A DNA stretch of 64,000 nucleotides from Ancistrus triradiatus (taxonomy: Eukaryota > Chordata > Actinopteri > Siluriformes > Loricariidae), in NCBI GenBank assembly GCA_025084515.1, contig JAJAGP010000944.1:195770-259769 (forward strand), read 5' to 3'. A program made the translations under genes and the position numbers. Below the pieces are notes generated by a model that was given only the letters and a program-made list of their open reading frames with translations, was not told the DNA's origin and did no database searches. Below, piece after piece: positions 11,539-24,400 of the stretch; the first letter of the stretch is position 1, and every line of letters starts with the position of its first letter.

Positions 11539-13500
11539 ATAGGTATGTGCTCGGACACAGTTTTTATTCCTATCCGCCGCGTGTTTTGTGAGAAGTGTAA
11601 TGTATTTGCAATTAGGCGGTGTATTTTCACTTTCTTACTTGGGGAAGGTTTTTTCACTTTAGCGCACCGTTGCGATCCTCTTTCCCCTTGAGCGGCTGGA
11701 CTGGAGAATTGCATGCCGGTACCTGCAGTCCCCGCTCCTCCCTTCTCGGGGACGGCAGTGTCAGGGCGGGGTTTTGAAACACTACATCTCCCATGGTGGC
11801 GGTTCTCGGTCGCCCCCTCTCTCTCTCGGTCTCTCTCTCTCGCTCTCGTTCTCTCTCCCACCAGACCAGTGCCTGTGAGCTACTGCACGGCTTGTCTTGA
11901 CGAACCCACCCCCCCACCGCCACCCCGGACTTTCGGAACCGAAAATCGTCGAGATTAGTGAACTGCGAGCAACGGGATCAAAAGCATTTCCTCTTGATGT
12001 ACAAATATCTCCTTAATGTCACTCTAACGGGTTGGTATTTGTTTGTAGCACTAGACATCGTTATCTAGATCGCTAATTATTTTTTTGGAATTATTCAGTG
12101 GACGGAGGAATCGGTTCTGGGCTGTGTCATGTTCTACCATCGTGATTACCGGATTGCTCCGATATGGGACTGTTGGTATTTTCGTGCAGCACGGCTTGAC
12201 CGTAACGTTTGCAAGCAGTGAGATATAGTTGTTTGGAGGAGACTTTGCAGCGCAGGGATCTGAACATTACTGCCTGAGCGTAGAACACCTTGCTAAGTGT
12301 GAACATGGCACTCGGAACACAAGTAACACTCGGTAGTTAGCGTTATCTAAAATGAGCGTTGCCGTTCCTGCACATGTTTTATTTTGAGCACCCGTTGGTG
12401 TGAATTTGTAGAGATAGCCCCAAGTACGATGTTTCCTCATGTGGCTGATATCACTCGCAGTGTTGTCTGGCTTTATTTCGACTGTGAGTAAAAGGCGTCG
12501 TAGTTGGATTACACTCTCGTGGTCAGTATGATCAACACGACCAGGCTTCTGCAGTTTAGCAAAATGATTAATTGTAGTTTATGCTGGACGGCGCTGCTGG
12601 CCATCGGAAGGGATGTGTCGTTAGTTTTTGCCTCCGTCGTGGCCACACGAATGTGCATCAACAAGGCTCTGTTCCTTTCTTTTTCGGATAATCCCCGATC
12701 AGAAGACATTACGCCGTGCCGTGTGTCTCACCCTCTCAGGCTTATGCGAATCGGGAAGAGTTTTTTATTTGGTAACCTAATTTTGCAAACAGAACATAAC
12801 CACCTGAGAATCGTCGGCGTCCTTGTGTATTGTGTGATCGACTAATTGTTCATCTTGCTGAAGCTCGGTCGATCGAGTGGGCTGGTCAGAGTTTAAGCAG
12901 GGGACGGTTTTATCTCGCGAAAAAATCAGTTATAACCAGTTATAATGGGAAACCTAGTGGTGTTCATACGGTATTTGGTTCCAATTCCGCATTCAGTAAT
13001 GTAGCGTCTCCTTTGTGCACGCGAGCTCCTGGCTGCGCAGCATTGGACGGTAGAGTGTGGGCTCTGAAGCCGAGCTCGTGTTTCTCTTCCCTGGTCCCTG
13101 CCTTTTTGAATTTTGGTCCTGTAGCCCATTTCAAAATCGGAGTAAAATCGTGCTTCCGTCTTCACGATGTGCTGACTGATTTGGCTAGCGTGCGTTAATT
13201 TAGCAGTCTCGCAGAGATCCAGTGAAGGTGACGAGCTTCGGTCAGCAGAGCGCTGTAAGCAGGTCCGATGAGAGCTGGCGTGGGCCGGCGCAGGGCGATA
13301 AACTTTAACAGTAAACACACTTCTGTCTGTCAGACACGTCTGACCTCCGAGAAAAGCAACGTGTCACCGATGGCCGATGTGGGACCGATAAGCTGCGGGT
13401 CGGGCTTTGAGGCATTTTCGAACGTAACAGTAATCATGTGCCCTCGTGGTGTTTTGCTGCTCTCACCTGCTTTCTCAGGTGCACGAGACCTTGGGATAAT
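11539..13500 (+). promoter_or_regulatory. CpG-rich region, candidate bcorl1 promoter and 5' untranslated exon(s)
   Basis: The stretch is GC- and CpG-rich with a CT-rich microsatellite at 11815-11860 (repeated ctctct units), then cccacccccccaccgccacc. Several long but unrelated open frames on both strands (12504-12845, 12830-13198, 13268-13669) arise simply from the low stop-codon density. It lies 3.5-5.5 kb upstream of the first recognised bcorl1 exon. I could not recognise the expected first coding exon here. The assignment to bcorl1 is inference from position and composition. Confidence 0.45.
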
Positions 13501-13679
13501 ATGTTGTGATTCTTTTGTGTGGTTTAGCCCTTTTACTGTTGTAAGCATAGTTAGTTTTGGAAGAATGTGTCAGCCAGCTACTCAAGGAGCTAGTTCTGGA
13601 TTGGTATTGATATATTACAGACTGAGTAGGGGGATCAAAAATGGGATCCGTTGTTCTTCAGTAGCCTGAGTAAAATGCT

Positions 13680-16130
13680 CGCCATTGTGTTGCAGTAGAA
13701 AAAAAATCTTAATTGACAAAAGTTATAACCCCCTTTAAAAAGTTTCAGCATTATCTCTTAGTGACTTACTTTAGTCACATGCTTTTTTGTTGAGAATTTG
13801 GTGAGAAGCAAAGTTTCAGCTACTTAAGGTTGTAAGCAAAACATGAGTCCACTCACAGTTATTTACCCCTTTGGCAAGAGCAACTTATGACTTGGGACAT
13901 AAAACATAGTGTATTAATTTCAATGTTGCTACCAGTTTACAATATTTAGTATTTTCTGGATGTTTTTAAGGTCTTCACTGTTATATTCTCATTGTTGAGG
14001 ATAATCTGATCAAATTTGGTCACATTCTTGTGTTTGTGCCATCACCTGCCTTAAGCATTAAAACCTTGGTGTTAGTAAAGGCAAAACTCATCTAGACAGC
14101 TACAGGTTTTGTGCTCTGCTTTATAAACATGCTTTATAAAAAGTTTTGCATAGATCAGATGTTTTATGTGCTATACATAGAAACTCCTGTCTATTTCCCA
14201 AATGGACCCCGCGACTTTCTTGAACTGATATTGCGTAAATTACAAAGATCAGTTTATTCAAATGCATAATATTCAAGAAAAGATCAAATTTACTGGATCT
14301 GGGAATCTACTGAAAACAATTGGCTGCAATCAGCAGCCTCCTCCAGGGCACCCAATATCCCTGTTGCTTGGCCTAAACTTTTATTCTCAGTGGTAAATCA
14401 GTGTTGCCCATACTCTCCCTGAAGAAGGTCAGCAATAGGGCCACTCTATCATACAAATACAGTATAAGTTAAGGGGCATGCCAGAGTGACACAGTCTTAT
14501 GTTCGCCATTCCAACACTGCAATAGTGTTCTTATTGTCGCATGGACATAACTTTTACTTAAATATGTCTTCCGTCTGTGTTATCTGTATTATGACATATA
14601 TGAAGTATTTGATGTTTGCGACAGAAGAATGGGATGGATCTGAGATGGTTAAAAAAATTATTCCAGAGCTTGTTTTCTTAAATACGTGCAATGCAAGTGT
14701 TTGGCTGACCGTAACCTGCAATATTCAAACATTGTCACATGAAAAGTTTAGTTCAAGTGGTATTTTTGAAAATTGAAATTATATAGGGATACTGATTTGG
14801 CCATGGTAATAACAACAACTAGAATATCAATAATAATACCAAATATTATTGTTAATATTATTATTAAGATTGATATTAATTTACAGGCTCTGTAGAATGA
14901 GGCCATCACGCTGTTCATGAGAGATATTTATATTCCATCTTAACTCTCAGCTTAAAGGAAATTGTGACATCTTTTGTAAGGAACCTCTCATACAGGAAGT
15001 TTTCAACTAACTTTCTAGCTTCTTAGACTCTTAACTATACAAACTAGAGAACAAGCAAACAAAAATGAAACCATTGGCCTCTTAGTTTTATTGTAAAAAA
15101 AATGAGCATGTTTCATAATGCCTATGATGCCTCATAATAGGTTATCTATTCAATGAAACATTTAAATTTAAAATGGGCTGTGATCATATTTTATGTGGTG
15201 TGTTATGTATTCCTAAACTTAAGCTTACACATGGTTTGTCATTGTTTAGCGTATTGTCATTTTATTGTGAAATTATTGCTTCAGAGTTAACATTTGCTTA
15301 GCTGGTTTGCTTTAGTTGTTTTCTATTAATATTTAAGCACTACTTTGTTTGGTTTAGGATGCTTAATTTATTATAGCTTGGTAGTGCAGTCCTAAAAAGC
15401 AACAAACAAACTGAGGAAGCACTGTGGTTGCATTTTCAAATAAATTATTTTTCCAACGTCTCATTATGAACACAGCTATGAGAAAATCTGTATTCACTTC
15501 AGTTAATTTGCAGGAGGTCTGTGGTTTAAGTAATTTTAACCTATTAGGTAGCTAAGCTCTCATTTTCAGCTTGTTTTGTTTTGCAGATATGTTTTGCTTA
15601 CCACGGTTTATTTCATGTATTGCGATGAATAAAACTTGTCCGACTTGAATCGTTGAATTTTCATCTTTTGAAATAATGTTAACACAATTCCATGTCCCAT
15701 CATGAAATTGTAACTCTCAAATACATAATAATTATACTGGACTGCAAAGATTTCGCTTCCTGGACAGTTTTGGATGTATTCTATGGATTTTGTGTTGCTG
15801 ATAATGAAAATTTTCATGTCCCATTTTTGTAGATTTTATAGATAGATAACCTATTGTTGTGGTTTCCTATCATATTTTAAGTCTTCTGGTATATTCCCTA
15901 TGAAGCTGATTTGTCAGTATAGTAATGTCTGGGGATGCACTCGCAAATCTTGTATTAGGCATGTCTGGGCATGTTTAGTCAGGATAGATGCTGGCAGACA
16001 GGCTATAAAAGCTGCTCACATTTACAGATGCTGATTAGACACACAATCACGTGCATAGTGAGTGTACTCTTCAACAGGATTTACTGTCTTCAGGAAGATT
16101 TTAGATTTTAGTTTAATGCTAAAAGCTACA
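13680..16130. other. Non-coding, no gene seen
   Basis: AT-rich sequence, with an att/aat-rich patch at 14815-14885. No exon with splice borders and homology, and no recognised transposon. The open frame at 14486-14776 resembles nothing known to me. Confidence 0.4.
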
Positions 16131-16149
16131 CTGTCTCAATTATTAAGAA

Positions 16150-16570
16150 AGCCCATGAGCTCTGCTACAGATGTAAAATTGATGACCAAGACAAACCCTT
16201 GACTTCTCACATTTGTTGTGCAAAATGTTCAGTCAACCTGAGAGCTTAGCTCAGAGGTACTTGGACATTAGTGTCATTTTGCAGTCCCAGTGATGGACTG
16301 TTACTTCTGTCTGACCAGTGTATTAGGCATTTCTACTACAAATAAGAAATCTATTGACTACCCCAATCAGCATTCCGCCATGAGATCAGTGACTCATGAT
16401 GACAGTTTGCCACCAGAGACACAGAACCTAGATAAGGCAGATGAAGATGCCACAATGCATGAACCAGATGTTGAACCCTTTATGCCTGTTTTTTCTCATC
16501 TGATATCATGGCTAGAAATAAATGACCTGGTCTGGATTAGTCAAAACTACTTGGTTCAAGACTTATGAAT
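16150..16570 (+). pseudogene. Relic of a multicopy repeat-encoded protein (DCYFCLT family)
   Basis: Two frames of the + strand give pieces of an uncharacterised protein that I recall as multicopy in arthropods, Hydra and some fish. First frame (16163-16258): CYRCKIDDQDKPLTSHICCA, with paired cysteines, then a stop. A second frame (16276 onward) gives CHFAVPV, then DCYFCLTSVLGISTTNKK, DYPNQHSAMRSVTH, and FSHLISWLEINDLV before a stop at 16566. Family members have a W-R-E-P stretch between the FAVP and DCYFC parts; here it is deleted. Because the pieces are in different frames and the reading stops, this is a pseudogene, not a bcorl1 exon. The mobile nature of the parent family is inferred from its copy number. 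Confidence 0.7.
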
Positions 16571-17062
16571 GTGAGTAAATTCAACAAATTGATTTTAATG
16601 TTCGATGTTTGTTTCATTGTGATTCAGCAAATCTGACGTTATTTTTGCATTTGGCTTGACTTCTCTCATTTGTCGTCAGGAAGCAAAACATTTGAAAAAA
16701 TGTTGTCCAGTATTATTTTGGACTTCAAATAAATGTGTATATTTCCTTTATGTTTTGAATTATTGATTATATGAAGCAACATTGAAAAAGAAGGTGTATA
16801 GATGGTTGTATTTCCATAATAAGGTACATGCTTTAATGTTTCTCTTTTTTTTTCTCCTTTTTGTTAGTACTTCGCTGGCTGTTATTAATTTTTGAAAACT
16901 AGTACGTTTTAACATATTGTGATTGTAATGACATATAAATTCATTGTATGGTTTGGTTGTAGATTTTGAGGAGGCAGGGTGAACAGTTTTAAGTTCTAAA
17001 AAATTGTATTTGAGTTGATCAAGGTAGTTTCTTAAATGTGATTTTATCTGTCTTGTCTGTAG

Positions 17063-17154
17063 CTCTGTGCCAGAACTCTGTGCCCTATACTAAAGACAAC
17101 ACACATTTGTCAAAACGCACTGAGGAATGCTGTGCTGAAAAAACACCTATGCAG
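17063..17154 (+). CDS. bcorl1: bcorl1 exon a (N-terminal, 92 nt)
   Basis: The acceptor is ctgtag at 17057-17062 and the donor is gtagta at 17155. Read with two leading bases, the exon is open and gives LCQNSVPYTK...EKTPMQ, ending in phase 0, which matches the phase-0 start of the next exon 91 bp downstream. It has no start codon near its beginning; the only Met is its second-last codon. An upstream coding exon ending in phase 1 is therefore expected. The alternative is initiation at this Met or at the Met eleven residues into the next exon part. The exon is short and weakly conserved, so it is less certain than the others. Confidence 0.6.
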
Positions 17155-20100
17155 GTAGTAATGTGATTTTATATTAGATTCTTATTTCTTTCACATGTTA
17201 TTCACTTTCTGGTTGAAAACTTCAATTGTTTATATATTTGTGCAGGTGGATCCCTCACCAATGAATGTGGGGGATGGAGGCACAGTGAGCAGAGGGAGCA
17301 GTGTCCCTACAGAAGTGTTAGAGAGTATGGTGGGGAACCCACAGCAGACACTGCCTCCCGATCTGAGAGGAGATGTGCCTCACAGTAAGCAGAACACTCT
17401 GAGGACGTCCACAGACTGCAAAATGCCTGGTGTCTGCTCGGAGGCCAGCAAGGCTAGCAAAACCAGCAATTCAAATCATTGTTCTGAAGTCGATTCTTCT
17501 CAGACTTGCAACAATGCTTCTGTGTTTAACAGTGATTCTTTGAGCATGCCTTTGACTGACAGGGCAGAAGTTCCCAAAACCAAGGCTGATGGTGCTGGTG
17601 TCTGCCACACTCACCACTGGCCCTGTGGTAAAAAGGTTGGGGCAGAGGATTTGGTGAATTTGGTGCACAGCGGTGTGACCCCAAATAAGAAAGCTCCTCA
17701 CAGCACTGGGCCCACCCAACCTGTAATCAGCCTTCCTACAGCATTCCAGTGCTCAACTGTCTTTAAGTCAGGTCAACCTGTTGCGTTCTTGCCCTCTGCC
17801 AGTTTTTCTTCTCCTCTTTGTAAGATCACCTTGCCTCCAGGATTGGGGCAGATTGCAGCTCTGAGAGAAGCCACTGCTAGTCAGTTTCAGAAGGACACTC
17901 CAGTGCCGGGTTCTGGCTCAAGTATGCCGCCGAGGTTTAAATCTTATCCATATCAGTACTCTGTGGGTCGAGGCCTTGCTCCGGAAAAGAAATCACTGTC
18001 ATCAGGCAGGAGTGACTACGTCTCTAACGTGAAGGGCTGCAAAGGTGTGGGAGAGCACAAATCAACGATTCCCTCTGCTGCTAGCCCAGCTATTGCTCTC
18101 CCAGTGCAACAGGCCACACAAGCCTCAGCCCCACTGACTCATTACACCATCTCTCCCACCGCTGCCATCTGCTGTAGCTCAGCATTGGCCAACATTACTC
18201 AGAGCAGGCTGCTTAGCCTGGTAGAGAAGGGTCCGCCATACCGTGCTGTTGAAAAGACCTCAATCGGATATTTAAAACCGAAAACGCCATCCACTACTGA
18301 GGATCACAATGCTCTGTGTCCCACAGAGGTGAGAGATGTACCCCTTGACTTATCTTCAAAATCCAAACGTCAAAAAAGCATCAAGGAGTCTCAAAGCAGC
18401 CCTATAGCTGTGACTGAACATTGTGCCGTCGAACCTCATCAGAAGAATATTCATGCCTCTCAAAGGCCTCAGACTGCTACTTTTGTTTCTGCCAGTACAT
18501 ATCCTCTTCTGCCAGACACCCAGCGAAATGGCTCAGGCCACAGGGCCAGTTCTAAACTCAGCAATCACAGTTTGGAACCCAATGCATCATGGGTCAAAGG
18601 CTCGTCTCAACCTTCCTTAACCAACCTCCCAGGAACATATGTCGGTGTTGCAAGTCCCATACTAGCATCCACCTTGCGTAGCAAAGATGGAAAAGGTGCT
18701 TCTTTTTTTGAAGACATTCAGACATTTGCTAAGCAGGAGACCATTTCAATTATTGATCAAGGAGAGCAGTTGGCTTCTAAAAGTAAGAAGGCTCCTTTAA
18801 CACCTAAAGGTGCCCAGAATAATAAAGCACTTAAGCGTTCTACTGGGGGTCCTTCTGCTGGGGCAAAGGATCTTTCATCTACACCACGTTTTACTGCAAA
18901 CTCACAGTCTCCTAGGAAGTCACTTGGTGGAAAAGCAAGGATTCCTTGCACAGCTCCAGTTATTAAATCATTATGGAAACAACCTCTTTCCCAGGGGATG
19001 CCAGTACAAAAGCGACAAAGTCAGACTCAGTCCTCACCTAAGATTAAAAGCAACCTGAATTGTGAAAGTCCGTTGTTCCACAACTCTGAACTAAGCCCCA
19101 CTAAACAGGAGGAAGAAAAATGGGGGAAGTTGAAGTCTCCCTTGTCCAACCTGGAGTCAATAGTGAAGCAGAAAGCTCTTGAAACCACTACACTGACTGG
19201 AGAAAATTACTGTAATCTGTCTGCTGCGGGATCCAGGAATTCTGAGGTGGCCACCTTGCTTGACAAGTGTAAGAACTCTCCACTGAAACAAGCTATGACC
19301 ACTGGATTTCCATCCTCCAATTCTTCAGAGCCACTAAACTCCAAGCCAGGTGAAAACACCCCATCTTCTGATGCCACAATAACAATCAATAGGCAGGAAG
19401 TCGAAACAGTTTTCACGTCTAGAGAAAAGTGCCATGCAAAACAGTCAAAGCAGGTTGAAAATGTGACAGCTGATGGTGGTCATAAGTCAGAACTCAGCAC
19501 CCCTAAAAAAAGAAGTGCTTCCAGTGTTAAGTCAAGTAGAAAGGATAGTAAACTAGCCAAAGAGCTTAAGGAAAATACAACAAGGGAGCAGTCTGGAGTA
19601 CAGGCAGAACTCAGTCCTCAGTCACAGCCGGAGGGAATCTCCATCTCTAAGACCACAACTGCGACTGAAGTTGAAGACGGGGAGAAAAAAATGAATGGAG
19701 ACAAAGAGGAGATCATTTCTGAGAGGAAAGTAGCAGTTACCAAACAGAAGAAACCAAAAAAGAACAGTAAGGATAAGACATCTGCAACTCAGAAAGCAAC
19801 CTCATCACTGATGAAAAAACATCAGGAGAAGAAGAGGGCTACAATAAAGCAGAGCCCTACGCCTAAAAAGGTGAGTTATATCTGTTTTAAAATAAATCAA
19901 GATTGTAGTTATTTAATTTTGTTAGCTCTAGTCATGCCTGTTTTCATTTAGTTACTTAGCATGTTAACAGATATTTATCAGATTAAATGATAAAATTTTG
20001 TTATGGCTGTTTTTATGTTGCAACAGAAAAAAGATGCATCACCTACTGTGGTGAAGAGTCCACTGACGGACAGCATGTTGTCAAGTCCTGAAGCTGGGGA

Positions 20101-21369
20101 AAACATTCGCAAAGGAAAGAGCTGTCTAGTCAAAACTGTGCGGCCTGCTTACAGCAAAACTGGTAATGTTTTATATTCTGCTTAGCTAATCATGTAATTA
20201 GTGCTGGACAGTATTAATGTTTAAATGTGAAGTTCAAAATGGTTTAATTGAGAATGTACGTGTGTCAAGACAAGTTTATATAGTCTGTTTTACAGCGGAG
20301 CATTGTCTGAATCCAGCTTTACAACTATCTAGGCCTTCAAGTCTAGGGTGACAGTGGCAAGGAAAAACTCCCTAAATGATATAAGGAAGAAACAGTAGGA
20401 GGACCAAGAACCACAAAAACTCATGAATGCCATTTACAGCTTTTTACAAATAAGCAGCGGAAAGTCATACAAACAAATACAAGTAACCTGCACAAAAAAG
20501 TCTCAAAACACATCAGCTGAGCTGAGAACAGTCTCTATCCCAAACATGAGCTAACGAGCAAGTGAGCACACTTACTTGGACACATGCATTCAGATACATA
20601 CACTAATCAGGGTTTCCAGATCCCTCAAGAGAAACACACAACCGGATCTATGGAAACAAGGCCATATGAAGCGATTTGGCTAAAAATCCCAAAACACGCA
20701 AGATACTACAATGTTAGAGAGTGACCACTTGATCAGTTAATTTAAAACATTTATATTTTCCTTTTAACTTTAGAAGTTGAACAAAACCAACTTGCAGTAA
20801 TATTGGAGAGGGACAGGATCACGGAGAAAGCCCAAATAAGCAACTACACTTTTAAAAATGAGGCCTAAAACCCTGCAATCCACGAATACCAAAATTTTAA
20901 GCAACTTTATGGAAAAATAAGCCCAGAGTCGCTTAAAATAAGCGGATCTGGAACTGTGACACGAATGACTAACTTCTGCTCTTAAACTCCCACCTGTACT
21001 CATGGTCCGCAGCATCGATTGGCTGTTGAGGTGACCAGCTGTTTACAGCTGCAACGTTCAGAGTTTAAAAAAGGAGATTATTTTCTATTATAATTGTTGA
21101 AAATTGGTTGTTAAAGTGAACAGACATTGCTTACCTGTATATTAAAATATATTAATATATAGACTGTAATAAATTAAAGAGAATACAGTATTATTAAGAG
21201 TATAATAAAAGAATATAAACTACAGAATATAAGACAATAATATTTGTAATAAAAATAATAAATAATAACATAGAGACTATGACTATCAGCATTATTTGCT
21301 CCACTAAACAGAGTCAGTGTAGGTTTTTGTGCATACATACGTTTTAGTTGCATGGCCTCTTCAGTCAGC

Positions 21370-21405
<36 letters not shown>

Positions 21406-24400
21406 TCTCAAAAGTAAGGAAACACCCATATAAAATGAAAATAATTTTATACACAATCTGTGGAAGAGGGAAATCTGTTAGACCGTGGCACCCGTTTTGC
21501 AGCCATCTTGAATGCCGCAATGTTGAATTCAACTTAACTTAACTGGGAAACAAATGCGACACACAAGCTGGTTTAATTTCACCAGAAGTCAATGGTGTGC
21601 TTTAAGTTAACTTCATTTCATGTTTCACATATCATGTCAAACCAGAGAATTGGCTATAAGGTCTACAAAATGTTCGATATGCTGTCCACCATCTTCTAGT
21701 ATTAAGGCTATCCTTTGCTTCCTTTACTCTGATAAACTTTCGCCAAAACATGTGACTGAAGGCTAGCACAAATACCAACAATTCTGTCTTTAAGATGAAC
21801 AACATTCTACATCTTCAGAGTTAATAAGTCCATCGACATGGCTCCACACACAGAAATCCAAAACGGTAAAATCATAAGAACGTGGACCCATACGACCAAT
21901 CCACTTTTGGGGAAACTACACATCAAGATAGTCTCTGACAACGTGTCTGTAATGTGGCATGTTACCAGCAAGTTTTAAGACATCAGGAAATGATCCGTCC
22001 TCTGACAGCAATGAAGGAAATGTGTTTTTATCTAACATCCTTGCGTAACAGTCTGCTCTTAATATGCCATCATTGAAGAAAGGCCCCACTGTTTGGGTAC
22101 CCCATAAGCCACACCATACTGTGAATTTAGGTGAGGCAATCATGTTAGGTCAGCGAGGGTTGGTGTCCAACCAGTATCAGTGATCTGAATATTGTAAGGG
22201 TGCCATTTACGGGTAGATAAAATTCACTGAAACAAGGCACAGCTAAGCCCGCGTTCCACAGACAGGTGAGTGCTATGATGTGGTCTACTGCTGAATGAGG
22301 CCAGAAGAGTATTTGCTGTTTTTACATCTGTAGGGTTTTTTTTTTTGGTCGTCCAGCTTTTGATTTATTGGCGTTAGAACCTGTTTCTCGGAATTTGGCA
22401 AGAAGTTTAACAACTGCACTGTGGGTAATGGGAAATGTGTTTGGATGGCGTTGATTGAAGTCTTCTGCGATGACATGTCTGCTTTGTTCACTGAAGGTTC
22501 ACCTTCCAACAAGACAATGACCCTAAGCCCACAAACCCAGGTCCTGTTTGGGATCTGACGATGGTTGGGTTTGAGTATGGAGGCCTTGTGGTGAGTGCTT
22601 AAATCCCGCCTTTGCTGTGGAGCGATACACTGCCGCAATTGCTGGTGTGATGATCTGGGGAGCCGCGCGCGACAACTGGTCACATCTAATAGTGATATTA
22701 GGGACACTTACAACTCAGTGATATGTGCAGGATGTTCTGAAGCCACATGTGTTGCTTCTCATGGCAGGGCTTCCAACTGGCATATTTCAGCAGGATAATG
22801 CTTGCCCACACACAGCAAGTGTTCCCAGGAATGTTTATGCCAGATTGCAACACTACTTTGGCCTGCCCTGTTGCCAGATTTATCACCAATCAACCATTTA
22901 TAGGAACAGCTGGGACACCAGCTTCAGCAACCTACAAGTGTGCAGGATCAACAGGCCCAACTGCAACATCTGTGGGAAAATGTGCCACAGTATACCATAT
23001 GAAACACGCTTGCCTCCAATGCCCAACCATATCTCATCTTGTATCCAGGCTAGACGTGACCCAACAGGATACTAGAGCCTCCTTTCAGTTGTAGAGTTTT
23101 CTACAATAAGCTTACCGTTTTGCTCTAATATTGTAATCATTTACATCATCATTACATCATCATTTACATCATTACATTCATACATAAAGTGTCATTTGAT
23201 CCCTACAACTCCTTTTTGGTGTGTGTGTATGTGTGTGTGTGTGTGTTGTGGTTTTTTTTTACATTTTTTTTTGTCAACGAGTAGGCCTGTATTTGCACAG
23301 AAACTTTATTTCAGGATATGTATTACATGTTGTACTCAAAATTCAGTTTTGGTCAATAATGTTGACCACATTCTGCTAATTTTTTAATAAAATATGCATA
23401 GATTCTGTTCAAACTTTCAAGCATTATAAACAAAGAAAGCCGACTTGACGCCTAGAGTGTGTTTTCAAAAAACAAACAAAGAAAAACAATGTAATGTGGA
23501 GATGGGCAGTACATTGTAGTAACAAAGCTTGTATCTAAGAAAGGTTGAAATATCATTTTAGTGATAGGGAATGAGTAAGAATTTCAATAGTCACCTGTTG
23601 ATCAAAATTACATGATGTGGAAGTTGTTTTGAAAGTCACGTGCATGCCAGTACTTACAACATAAACACCCTGTGGGAGCAATGTGTGAAACAATGGGATG
23701 AATATATAAGCTGCCATCTGACCCAAAACTCCGGATAAAAGACAGACAACATTAGTTACATAATTTTTTTTTCTGTTGTTCCATATGATGAGAGGAGCCC
23801 CTGGTGGGAAGATATTATTATATCATGATAGACATGGTTCCCATGTAGTCTGTAGAGAAGAAAGGGTTCAGTAAGTTGCTGCAAACAGTTGATCCGAGGT
23901 ATGAGGTGCCTAAGCGCAACATACTGCAGATATATCAGTGCCCGATCTGTATACTGCTACATGTGATAGAGTAGTGGAGAAGACGGAGACAGGACTGTTG
24001 GTAGCCTAGCAGTTAAGGTATAGGACTCCAAAGCAGAAGATCCAGGGTTCAAATCCCACCTCTACTAAGCTCCCACTTTTGGCTCATTGAGCAAGACCCT
24101 TAACCCACAATTGCTTGGATTGTAAGACTGTATTTGCAAGTCGCCCTGGATAAGGGCGTCTGCTAAATGACGTAACTGCAAAAACATTGTTTTATGCTGC
24201 CACAGCGGACCTTTGGGTCAGTCGACCATTCAACCATAAATTAGTCTAACGGCTCACTAAATAGACGAAGATTGGACCCTGCAAGGTGTTTGGAAAAATG
24301 TATCAACAAGTTATCCATGAATTATTTATTATTTTCTGACATTGAATTTCACAGCTAAATAATGCAAATCGTACAACCCCAAATCAGAAAAAAGTTGTGA

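Noticed and set aside
12504..13669. Long open frames in the CpG-rich region on both strands
   Set aside because: They overlap each other on opposite strands, resemble no protein, and follow from low stop density in GC-rich DNA.
16290..16568. 91-codon ATG frame considered as bcorl1 exon 1
   Set aside because: It ends in a stop without a donor and matches a multicopy repeat-protein family instead.
19871..19951. Extension of the large exon to a stop codon
   Set aside because: A consensus donor gtgagt at 19871 and a phase-matched next exon show it is intron; at most an intron-retention tail.
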